Source of the DNA: G963667145 sp963676515 [NCBI: Candidatus Cloacimonadota bacterium]
GTDB taxonomy: Bacteria > Cloacimonadota > Cloacimonadia > G963667145
DNA: 64,000 nucleotides
Direction of reading: 5' to 3'
Assembly: GCA_963676515.1 (NCBI GenBank)
Contig: OY781061.1
Span: forward strand, 930,001 to 994,000
Part shown: piece after piece, positions 7,255 to 14,827 of the stretch
Layout of the letters: the number at the start of each line of letters is the position of its first letter
How positions within the stretch are numbered: position 1 is the stretch's first letter
Notes under the pieces: model-generated
The model's input: the letters and a program-made list of their open reading frames with translations, nothing else
Database searches by the model: none
What the model was told of the DNA's origin: nothing
Translations under genes and position numbers: made by a program

Positions 7255-8520
7255 TTACTTAGCTGGTGGTGTGCTTTCGCAGTTGGAGACGATGGCATCG
7301 ATTTGCACCAAAGCACCCATCGGGATTGCCGATACGCCCACGACTGTGCAAGCTGGCAAGTCGCCCGAGAAGAACGAAGCGTAGGCAGCGGTGACAGTGG
7401 CTAGGTCGGCGATATTTTTCAGCTGGATGTTGATTTTCACGATGTCGTCCATAGTATGCTCTACGCATTCCACGATAGCTTTGATGTTGTTCATAGCTTG
7501 TGTGGCTTGCTCTTTGGCTCCGCCGCTGACGAGCTTGCCAGTCTTGGCATCGATAGGTAATTGCCCTGTGAGGTTGTTGTAGTGCGAGAAGGCGACTGTG
7601 TGTGTCGATACTGCACATTGCGGAGCGGTGTCGGTGTTGCGAGCCCTGATGCCGAGGTTGTGCCTGTCTTCCACCGCTTGTGGAGGTGTGCCATCGCCGT
7701 GCGAGAGGGTGGCATCCATTTGCACGAGTGCGTCCAGCGGTAAGCCTGTGGCGGCTATTACGGAGCGAGCGGGCAGATAGTTTACCATTCTGGCGATAGC
7801 TGAGTCGGGGAAGAAGGTTTTGTATGCCTCGTCCACAGAGCTTAGGTCTGCGAGGTTTTTCAGGTGGATGTTGACCTTTACGATGTCGTCAAAGGGAGCG
7901 TCGATAGCTTCCATGATTGCCTTGATGTTCCTTAGCACTTGCATCGCTTGGTCTTTGGCACACTCGCCGACTATCTTGCCAGAGCTTGGGTCGATAGGTA
8001 ATTGTGCCGAGATGTGGTTGTAATGCGAGAAGGCGACTGTCTGGGTGGAAAGGGCGCTCAGTGGAGCTTTTGGGGTGTTCCTCACCAATTTCACGAGGTC
8101 GCACGGATCTTGCGGGTGCGTGCCTTCACCATTGGTGATAGCTGCGTCCATCATTACCAAAGCACCTGCAGTGGGCAACTCAGCGACAGCCAGAGCGGTC
8201 CTCGTGGGCAAATAGCCCGAGAAGAAGCTCGCGTAAACTTCGTTCACAGCGTCGAGGTCGGTAATGTTTTTGAGGTAGATGTTGATCCTGACGATGTCCG
8301 AGATAATGTGATCTACGCTTTCCACGATTGCGATGATATTTTTCAGGGCTTGAGCTGTTTGCTCTTGCACGCCACCAGCCACGATTTTGCCTGTTTTGGG
8401 GTCGATTGGCAATTGTGCCGAGATGTTGTTGTAATGTGAAAAAGCTACGGTTTGTGTGCCGAAAGCACTCTTGGGTGCGTTCTGAGTGTTCCTTGAATTT
8501 TTTATGATTTTGTTACTCAT
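7255..8520 (-). CDS. triple RidA-domain (YjgF/YER057c/UK114) fusion protein
   Basis: RidA proteins deaminate reactive enamine/imine intermediates released by PLP enzymes. This 421-residue protein (ATG at 8520 preceded by AGGAGAAATAA) contains three consecutive RidA domains, about residues 10-130, 147-275 and 294-415. Each has the FSHYN(N/H)(I/L)(S/T)(A/G)QLPID opening and a DIV(R/K)(I/V)NI.LKN core. The family arginine that binds the carboxylate is present in domains 1 (R107, LPTRTALAV) and 2 (R252, LPARSVIAA) but is Cys391 in domain 3 (LPACTVVGV). Normal RidA is one 125-130 aa domain forming a trimer, so this chain may fold as a built-in pseudo-trimer. Downstream of the aromatic operon, separated by a rhuM remnant. 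Confidence 0.93.
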   Translation of the reverse strand: MSNKIIKNSRNTQNAPKSAFGTQTVAFSHYNNISAQLPIDPKTGKIVAGGVQEQTAQALKNIIAIVESVDHIISDIVRINIYLKNITDLDAVNEVYASFFSGYLPTRTALAVAELPTAGALVMMDAAITNGEGTHPQDPCDLVKLVRNTPKAPLSALSTQTVAFSHYNHISAQLPIDPSSGKIVGECAKDQAMQVLRNIKAIMEAIDAPFDDIVKVNIHLKNLADLSSVDEAYKTFFPDSAIARMVNYLPARSVIAATGLPLDALVQMDATLSHGDGTPPQAVEDRHNLGIRARNTDTAPQCAVSTHTVAFSHYNNLTGQLPIDAKTGKLVSGGAKEQATQAMNNIKAIVECVEHTMDDIVKINIQLKNIADLATVTAAYASFFSGDLPACTVVGVSAIPMGALVQIDAIVSNCESTPPAK

Positions 8521-8636
8521 ATTTATTTCTCCTCTTTTTTTGTTTTGATATTCAACCAATATTCCTATCGGAGCTTGCTTTGCAAGATTATTTTTATTTT
8601 CGGGATATCTTTTGGTTTTTTGGTGAGGCTAATTGT

Positions 8637-8971
8637 TTATTTATGAAGTTTCGTTAACTTTTTTATATCCGCTTCGAGTTCTTTTAGACTTTGTTCTTTT
8701 TCAAGTTTTTTTTGTTCATTTTTGTATTTATAGCATCGTGTTTAGTGGTTGTCTGGAAATTCCGGACGACCACTTCCTCTTCTAATTCGCCTTCTTTAAA
8801 AATGTTTCTGATGTGTTCGGAAATAGTTCTCTTATTTTTGCCAAAAAGCAATGCCATCTGTTTTTGTGAGAGCCAGAGATTATCTTGCTCCAAATGAACA
8901 TCTATCTTGATGCTTCCTTCTTGGTTTTGGTACAATAAAATTTTGCTTTTATTCATAATTGCATCTTTCAT
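8637..8971 (-). pseudogene. rhuM-family pseudogene (internal deletion and frameshift)
   Basis: The ATG at 8971 overlaps the aroA stop. The first ~68 codons give a clear RhuM-type N-terminus: MNKSKILLYQNQEGSIKIDV, LWLSQKQMALLFGKNKRTIS and EHIRNIFKEGELEEE. In this frame translation ends at 8684 in a Lys/Asn-rich tail. In another frame the same DNA gives KLEKEQSLKELEADIKKL then TKLHK and a stop at 8637-8639, which looks like the normal helical C-terminus of such proteins. The central domain is missing. RhuM proteins lie in pathogenicity islands and defence loci; function is not established. This copy should be inactive. Confidence 0.75.
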
Positions 8972-10215
8972 CTGGTCATTTCCCAAAATGTGGGGAAAGA
9001 TTTGTTTACGCATTGGGGATTTTTGATGTTTAGCGGTATGCCAGCTAGTGCCAGCAGGGCAAAGCTCATGGCTAGGCGATGGTCGTTGTGCGGGTCGATA
9101 GTGCCACCTGTGGGCTTTTGTGGGTAGATGACCATCTGGTCGCCGAGTGCTTGGGCTTTTCCGCCGATGTTGTTTATCTCGGCTACGATGAGGCTCAAGC
9201 GGTCGCACTCTTTGTAACGCAGGTGTGCTATGTTGGAGATGACGGTCTTGCTGGTTGCCAAAGTGGCGATGACTGCTAAAGTGGGCACGATGTCGGGCAT
9301 GAGGTTCATATCGACGGACACTCCTTGCAGTGGAGCGGAATTTTGCACGGTGAGGCTGTTGCCATCAGCTTCTATCTGGCATCCCATTCGCTCTAAGATG
9401 CGGTAAAACTGGGCTTCGCCTTGCCTGCTCTGGAAGTCCAGATTGCCTACTTTGCCCGTAACACTTGTGATGGCAGAGAGTGCCAAGAAGTAGCTCGCCG
9501 ATGACCAGTCGGCTGGGATTTGATATGCTCGTGCCTGATAGCCGATGGATGAGAAATTGTAGTTGTCGCCATCTTTTTGGTAAACAGCACCGAATTTTGC
9601 CATCAAGTCGAGGGTCAAGTCGATGAAGCTCTGTGAGACGACTTTGCCGCAGGTGGCGACTTGCAGGTGAGCGACAGGGGCGATGAGCAGTAGTCCGCTC
9701 AAAAACTGGCTGCTGCGAGAGGCGTCCACGGAGATTTTTTTGTTTTGCAGATTTCCACCGCAAATGGTGGCGGGCAGGTGTCCTTGCTCCGAATCTATCT
9801 GCACGCCGCTTGCTATGAGGGCGGAAAAAATCTCTTGCATCGGGCGAGAGCAAAGTTGAGTGTCGGCATCGACATAGACGGGGGTTTTTTGCAGAGCGAC
9901 AAAGGGAATGATGAAGCGGGCTAAAGTGCCAGATTTACCGAGGTGGATTTTGTTTTTTCTGGGTGTGAATTTACCGTCCGAGCCTTGGATGATGGCGGTA
10001 TCGTCTTTGACTGCTATGGATATTCCCAGATTTTGCAGTGCCGATATGGCGTCTTTGATGTCTTGTGCATCGGGCAAACCTTGCAGAGTCGTTTCGCCTT
10101 GTGCCAGAGCTGCCAAAAAAAGCAGTCGCACGGCTTCGTATTTACTTCCCGGAATTTTGGGAAGGTGTAAGATTTTGCTTAGCTCAGAGTTACTTTTGGG
10201 CGTGATTTTTAGCAT
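8968..10215 (-). CDS. aroA: 3-phosphoshikimate 1-carboxyvinyltransferase (EPSP synthase)
   Basis: Sixth step of the shikimate pathway: shikimate 3-phosphate plus PEP gives EPSP. The 415-residue protein shows PGSKYEAVR near the N-terminus, LGKSGTLARF, ASRSSQFLSGLLL, RYKECDRL and HNDHRLAMSF, all at family positions. It diverges at two normally strict sites: PGSK is followed by Tyr where most enzymes have the shikimate-binding Ser, and the usual LGNAGTAMR is LGKSGTLAR. It overlaps aroB by 26 bp and ends inside the start of the rhuM remnant, the last gene of the aromatic operon. Confidence 0.94.
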   Translation of the reverse strand: MLKITPKSNSELSKILHLPKIPGSKYEAVRLLFLAALAQGETTLQGLPDAQDIKDAISALQNLGISIAVKDDTAIIQGSDGKFTPRKNKIHLGKSGTLARFIIPFVALQKTPVYVDADTQLCSRPMQEIFSALIASGVQIDSEQGHLPATICGGNLQNKKISVDASRSSQFLSGLLLIAPVAHLQVATCGKVVSQSFIDLTLDLMAKFGAVYQKDGDNYNFSSIGYQARAYQIPADWSSASYFLALSAITSVTGKVGNLDFQSRQGEAQFYRILERMGCQIEADGNSLTVQNSAPLQGVSVDMNLMPDIVPTLAVIATLATSKTVISNIAHLRYKECDRLSLIVAEINNIGGKAQALGDQMVIYPQKPTGGTIDPHNDHRLAMSFALLALAGIPLNIKNPQCVNKSFPTFWEMTR

Positions 10216-11269
10216 AATTTTGATAGTAGCCCAGAGCCGAGCTGATTTGAGTTTCCGAGAAGGAAATTAGCTCTTGCTTGGCTTTGCCCACCGCTTTTAG
10301 GCAGACGAAATATATTTTGTTTTCTTTGTTTTTTTTGTCGTTTTGCATAATGGAGATAAGTTTGCTGGGGGAATGGCTCAGCGGTGCTAGATAGCGGAGT
10401 TTAGTCAGCAGGTGCAAAATTTTTTCCAAATCGGCGTAGGCGAGAAATGCGGATTGCCACGCCAAAATCGACTCTATGGCGATGCCCAGAGCTACGGCTT
10501 TACCGTGGATTACCTTGTGTCGGGAGGCTGTCTCTATGCTGTGAGCGGCGGTGTGACCAAAATTCAGAAGTGCCCTGATGCCTTGCTCTGTCTCGTCTTC
10601 TTTCACGATGTCGGCTTTCTTTTGGATAGCTTTTTGGACGAGATGCATTATCGCTGTTTTCTCTTTTTGCAAGATTTTTTCTTGGTTGTCGATGATGTAT
10701 TGGCAGAGCTCAGTGTCGAAAGTTAGGGCAATCTTGATGACTTCTGCGAGTCCTCCCATAAATTGCTGGTGATCTAGCGTTTGCAGGAATTTGGGGGAGA
10801 TGTCCACTTGGCTGGGTTGCCAAAAAGCACCGATGAGGTTTTTCCCTGCTGGCGTATTGACAGCTGTTTTGCCGCCTACGCTGGAGTCCACCATCGCCAA
10901 AAGGGAAGTGGGTATCTGCGAGAAGCTGATGCCTCGCTTGTAAGTTGCAGCCACAAATCCTGCTAAATCGCCGACTACTCCTCCGCCGAAAGCGATTATT
11001 TGTCCGCTGCGGGGGAAGTTGTTTTCCAAGAGAAAATCTTCGATTTTTCCTTTTACTTTGCGGCTTTTGCTCTTTTCGCCCGGCTGGATGATGTAGAGCA
11101 GAGCTGAGGGGAAATTATCTTTTAGCCAGTGGCTGTAGAGCTTGTGGAGATTGCCGTCGGTGATTATCGCCAGAGGACAAGAAGATGCAGCTACGCGAGG
11201 ATAGTCGTCCCAAAAATTTATCTGTGAGAGCTTGGGGGAAGTGGGAATTTTTAAGGATATTTGCGTCAT
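10190..11269 (-). CDS. aroB: 3-dehydroquinate synthase
   Basis: Second step of the shikimate pathway, cyclising DAHP to 3-dehydroquinate with NAD and a divalent metal. Family signatures: IIAFGGGVVGDLAGFVAATY (NAD binding), IPTSLLAMVDSSVGGKTAVN, GGLAEVIKIAL with the metal-ligand Glu, LLNFGHTAAHSIE and HGKAVALGI with metal-binding His residues. Length 359 is typical. Start overlaps the tyrA stop by four bases (ATGA type), showing coupled translation. Confidence 0.96.
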   Translation of the reverse strand: MTQISLKIPTSPKLSQINFWDDYPRVAASSCPLAIITDGNLHKLYSHWLKDNFPSALLYIIQPGEKSKSRKVKGKIEDFLLENNFPRSGQIIAFGGGVVGDLAGFVAATYKRGISFSQIPTSLLAMVDSSVGGKTAVNTPAGKNLIGAFWQPSQVDISPKFLQTLDHQQFMGGLAEVIKIALTFDTELCQYIIDNQEKILQKEKTAIMHLVQKAIQKKADIVKEDETEQGIRALLNFGHTAAHSIETASRHKVIHGKAVALGIAIESILAWQSAFLAYADLEKILHLLTKLRYLAPLSHSPSKLISIMQNDKKNKENKIYFVCLKAVGKAKQELISFSETQISSALGYYQNYAKNHAQK

Positions 11270-12042
11270 AGTTTGATGTTTTTGCGTAGTTCGTCCAGAA
11301 ATTCTTTCATAATGTCGGTGTTGCGACTTTTGATGATGTGGGTTAGGTAAGACAGCTTGGAGTTGATTTTTTCGATTTGGGGGACGATTTGTGGATTAAA
11401 TAAGATTTCCGAGAGCAGATAATCGTCTTCGCTCAGCACGCCTTTGGCTGTCTCCATATGTTTGCGATGCGTGGTGCCAGGAGCGTCTGTCTGACCGACA
11501 CAAGATGCGAACACCAAGGATGCCGAAAATGGCACGCCAAGTGAGTAAGCGACCTCTTGATCGTGTTCGGAGAATGTGTAGTTGAAGATGTTCAGCTTGA
11601 GCTTTTTTGCTAGTTTGATGAAAAAATCTTTTCCCTTTTGGCAAGATTCCTTGATGATGATGATGTTCTCATCGGAGAGGTTTTCCACATTGGCGAAAGT
11701 CGGACCAAACATCGGGTGGATAGAGACGAACTCGAAGTCCGAGCCTTGGTAGAACTTGCTCAGATCGCCTTTGACCGAGGTCAGATCGCAGAGCATACAT
11801 TTTTGCGGTAGTAGTGGCATCACAGCGGAAAAAGCATCTTTGGTCTTGGGCAAGCTCACAGCGTTGATGAGCATATCGGGAGCGATTTTTTTTATCTCTT
11901 GGATGTTGGTGAGTTTGTTAGCTTTTTTGATGTTTTCTAATCTTTTACTGTCTGGATCGAAAACCGAGACTTGATAGTCGGAGGCGAGTTCGTCAGAAAT
12001 CCACGAACCCATATGCCCTGCACCTAAAACAACGATATTCAT
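11266..12042 (-). CDS. tyrA: prephenate dehydrogenase
   Basis: Oxidative decarboxylation of prephenate toward tyrosine. The 258-residue protein starts with a dinucleotide fold (VVLGAGHMGSWISDELASD, then VFDPD) and carries SIHPMFGPTF with the catalytic His of the family. The C-terminal helical dimer domain holds the EHDQEVAYSLGVPFSAS stretch. There is no fused chorismate mutase and no ACT domain; the mutase is on PheA. Start overlaps the pheA stop. Confidence 0.9.
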   Translation of the reverse strand: MNIVVLGAGHMGSWISDELASDYQVSVFDPDSKRLENIKKANKLTNIQEIKKIAPDMLINAVSLPKTKDAFSAVMPLLPQKCMLCDLTSVKGDLSKFYQGSDFEFVSIHPMFGPTFANVENLSDENIIIIKESCQKGKDFFIKLAKKLKLNIFNYTFSEHDQEVAYSLGVPFSASLVFASCVGQTDAPGTTHRKHMETAKGVLSEDDYLLSEILFNPQIVPQIEKINSKLSYLTHIIKSRNTDIMKEFLDELRKNIKL

Positions 12043-13109
12043 TTTTCTTCCAACTCCTTATATTTTCCTAATATTTTTAATTCTTGTTTGCTGGATGCAA
12101 AATCTTCAAAAAGTTTGTCCATTTTTTCTTTTTGTGCAGGTATTTGGAAATCGGCGAAAAATTTCAGTCCGCCGTCTCCGGGATAAAAAGATTCCAGACG
12201 CGTCAGGTTAATCTTGTTTTTGCCAAAAATCTGAATGAGTTCGCCGAGTGCTCCCACCTTGTGTTTGCAGGTGAAAACGATGGAGCAACAGTTGGGATTT
12301 TCGACCACCTTATTCTTCCCGATGATGATGAAGCGAGTGCGATTGTGGGCGATATTCTCGATGTTCTTCTTCACGATTTGCAATCCGTAATACTCTCCAG
12401 CAAGTTCACTGGCGATAGCAGCTCCAGAGTCCAGATTCTTCTCACTTATCATCTTGGCAGCACCTGCTGTGTCGAAGTAGCGATGGCTGGTGAGCCCTAG
12501 ATCGGAGATGAAGTCGCTGCATTGGGCGAGAGCCTGATAGTGGGAATAGACACACTTGATGTCGCGATAGCTAGTGCTGGCAGTGCAGAGTAGACAATGC
12601 TCGATGGGGAAGTTGAGGCTTCCGATTATTTTGATGTCGTCGTGTCCTAGCAGCAGTGCGTTTATGCCTCCTACGACTCCACCTAAGTTGTTCTCTATAG
12701 GCACGATGCCGTAGTCGTAGAGCTCTTTTTGGATGCCGTCGAATATTTCCACGAAACTCTTGCAAGGTAAGCTGACCAAGGAGCTGTTCCATTTGCTGGC
12801 TGCCATCTGGCTGTATGCTCCGTGCACGCCCTGAAAGGCGATAGTGGAAAGGTTCTTCTCTTGCAATTTGCAACTATGTTCGATGACGGTTTTGTAGATG
12901 GTTTGCGAGAAATCTTTGTCCAATAGTGCATAGCCCGAGTTGCCGACTTTTTTTAAGATAGATTGTTCTCTGCCAGTATCTTTTACCAATTTTTTGTATT
13001 TCTTGGTTCGGACGGCGTTTTCCATCCTCTGATTGAGCAGATTGAGGATTTGCTTGTCGATGGCGTCTATCTTCAGGCGAAGTTGAGTTAGTTCGTCTTT
13101 ATTTTTCAT
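12039..13109 (-). CDS. pheA: chorismate mutase / prephenate dehydratase (P-protein)
   Basis: Bifunctional enzyme leading to phenylpyruvate. Residues about 5-90 are an AroQ chorismate mutase (LRLKIDAIDKQILNLLNQRM). About 92-270 form the dehydratase (TIAFQGVHGAYSQMAASKW, VPIENNLGGVVGGIN, and NRTRFIIIGK with the catalytic Thr-Arg). About 280-350 form an ACT regulatory domain (HKVGALGELIQIFGKNKINL, TRLES). The usual ESRP phenylalanine-binding motif reads ESFYP, so feedback control may differ. 356 residues is typical. A GGAACTC precedes the ATG, 16 bp after the DAHP synthase stop. Confidence 0.95.
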   Translation of the reverse strand: MKNKDELTQLRLKIDAIDKQILNLLNQRMENAVRTKKYKKLVKDTGREQSILKKVGNSGYALLDKDFSQTIYKTVIEHSCKLQEKNLSTIAFQGVHGAYSQMAASKWNSSLVSLPCKSFVEIFDGIQKELYDYGIVPIENNLGGVVGGINALLLGHDDIKIIGSLNFPIEHCLLCTASTSYRDIKCVYSHYQALAQCSDFISDLGLTSHRYFDTAGAAKMISEKNLDSGAAIASELAGEYYGLQIVKKNIENIAHNRTRFIIIGKNKVVENPNCCSIVFTCKHKVGALGELIQIFGKNKINLTRLESFYPGDGGLKFFADFQIPAQKEKMDKLFEDFASSKQELKILGKYKELEEK

Positions 13110-13125
13110 AATGTTGAGTTCCGTT

Positions 13126-13941
13126 TTAGAGTTGTTGGAGCAAGGAGTGAAGTTTTTTCAGCTTTTTGGCAAAGGGAGGAAACATCTTGCCGTCTAATTG
13201 CTGAGGACCGTCGCACAGAGCACAGGCAGGATTTATGTGAGCCTCCACGATGATTCCGTCTGCTCCAGCGGTGAGTGCTGCCATCGCCATGGGTTCTATC
13301 AGCGAGAGCTTGCCAGTGGCGTGTGACGGATCGACTATCACGGGTAAGTGCGAAATCTCTTTGGCGGCTGGCACGATGCTCAGGTCTAGCGTGTTGCGGG
13401 TGTATGTCTCGAAAGTCCTGATGCCTCGCTCGCAAAGGATGACATTGGGATTGCCTTCGGAGAGGATGTATTCGGCACAGTTGAGCCACTCTTTGAGCGT
13501 GGAATACATGCCTCGCTTGAGGATGACTGGTTTCTTGGATTTGCCGATCTCTTTGAGCAACGAGAAGTTCTGCATATTGCGAGCACCCACTTGCAAGACA
13601 TCCACATATTGGCAGACCCAGTCGACATCGCGGGGGTCAGTAACTTCGGAAACGATAGGTAAGCCTGTTTCTTTCTTGGCTTCTTCCAATATTTTCAGAC
13701 CTTCCAAGCCTAATCCTTGGAAATCGTAGGGAGAAGTGCGGGGCTTAAAAGCTCCGCCTCGCAGGAGGTTAGCACCAGCGGCTTTCACCATTTTTGCTGT
13801 CTCCATTGTTTGCTCCAGAGACTCCACGGCACATGGTCCAGCTATCAAAACGAAATCTTTTCCTATTTTGATGTTTCCTACTTCCACGATGGTAATGTCT
13901 TTTTTGTTTGCTTTAGAACCTAGTTTTAAACTGTCTTTCAT
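13126..13941 (-). CDS. aroF: 3-deoxy-7-phosphoheptulonate (DAHP) synthase, type I-beta
   Basis: First committed step of aromatic biosynthesis, condensing PEP and erythrose 4-phosphate. The 271-residue barrel has VLIAGPCAVESLEQ, LLRGGAFKPRTSPYDFQGLG, VILKRGMYSTLKEWLNCAEY, VILCERGIRTFE and PVIVDPSHATGK, all diagnostic for the I-beta/KDO8P-synthase-like class. There is no N-terminal ferredoxin-like or ACT extension, so allosteric control by this polypeptide is not evident. It is the promoter-proximal gene of the leftward operon; ATG at 13941 follows AAAGGTGGG. Confidence 0.95.
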   Translation of the reverse strand: MKDSLKLGSKANKKDITIVEVGNIKIGKDFVLIAGPCAVESLEQTMETAKMVKAAGANLLRGGAFKPRTSPYDFQGLGLEGLKILEEAKKETGLPIVSEVTDPRDVDWVCQYVDVLQVGARNMQNFSLLKEIGKSKKPVILKRGMYSTLKEWLNCAEYILSEGNPNVILCERGIRTFETYTRNTLDLSIVPAAKEISHLPVIVDPSHATGKLSLIEPMAMAALTAGADGIIVEAHINPACALCDGPQQLDGKMFPPFAKKLKKLHSLLQQL

Positions 13942-14040
13942 TCAGACCCACCTTTTAAATAAAGAAAATTTTGAAGAAACTTTTGTCACAACGGATGTTG
14001 TCAAGCGATTTTGTTGGTTTAGTGAGAGGTTTGGGATTAG

Positions 14041-14067
14041 AGAATTTTAACTAGGTTTATTCAGTGG
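14041..14067 (+). repeat. left direct repeat bracketing the SUMF1 island
   Basis: AGAATTTTAACTAGG followed by TTTATTCAGTGG matches 17194-17220 at 24 of 27 positions; the similarity continues weakly upstream (GAGAGGTTTGGGATT here, GAGAGTTTAAGATTA there). The pair encloses about 3.1 kb containing the lipoprotein gene and all its dispersed repeats. Confidence 0.7.
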
Positions 14068-14076
14068 TACTCCGCC

Positions 14077-14541
14077 TCATTCTGAGCGGAAGCGGGAATC
14101 CATTCTCCTTGGATTGGTCTCCTGACGGAGGGTCTTACTTTTCCCTTTGGCTGACCAAAGCGAAAAGTAACAAAAGGTAAAGTCAAAATACCAAATCAGT
14201 AAGCTAAATTCTAAACCTTCTTCGCACGCTGAAAGGCTTGTGCTAGAAATCACAACTGTTCTAATAGAGGTGATATAGCACATCGCTCTTTAGCGTAAGC
14301 TCAGGACGGCTAACGAATTTCACGCTTCCTGCTTTATGTATTTATTAACCTAGCCCATCCTCTTTTGTCGCTCCCAAGCTCCAGCTTGGGAGTGTATATG
14401 TTTTAATAAATTGATTGTATGTTTTGTTTCGTATGCATTCCCAAGTAAAACTTGGGAATGAGGAAAAAGAAGGAAAATAAGATACCGTCCCGTCATCCGT
14501 AGAGACGCCCAAATTGGGCGTCTCTACCATCACACCTCTCG
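14077..14541 (+). repeat. dispersed repeat, copy 1
   Basis: Begins TCATTCTGAGCGGAAGCGGG and runs through CTTACTTTTCCCTTTGG, a GGTGATATAGCAC segment, a palindrome CCCAAGCTCCAGCTTGGG, and the palindrome GTAGAGACGCCC..GGGCGTCTCTAC (14499-14527). It matches 16649-17044 with scattered changes. Copy 1 carries about 68 extra bases holding a second palindrome (CATTCCCAAGTAAAACTTGG). A short extra start of the same unit recurs at about 14562. Confidence 0.85.
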
Positions 14542-14827
14542 CTTTGTGTCATCACCCAGCCTTCATTCTGAGCGGAAGCAGGAATCTAGGAGGTGGGTTG
14601 GCTTATGGTGAAAGCATCAGTCCTCGCTATGGCGGGTTTTCATGTTTTCCCAAATAAAGCCCTTGACTTGTCTTCAAAGGGAACTAACTTGCCTATATGA
14701 ATTTAATTTATCAGTCAGTCAGTGTGGCTAAAGATGCTGTGGTCAAATGTTTTGTAATAGTGAGACAGTTCGCTTTTAGCGGGTTGTCTTTTTTTGTTTT
14801 GATGGAATTTTGAAATAGGAGAAGAAA

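Larger units (their letters stand above)
13942..14827. other. repeat-rich gene-free region left of the SUMF1 lipoprotein
   Basis: This 886-bp region carries the aroF upstream sequence at its left end, a 27-bp direct repeat at 14041-14067, and a long dispersed repeat (14077-14541). It also has several palindromes built on CCCAAGCTCCAGCTTGGG, CCCAAGTAAAACTTGGGA and GTAGAGACGCCCAA. I see no credible protein gene. The promoter of the lipoprotein gene probably lies in the last 120 bp. Confidence 0.65.
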
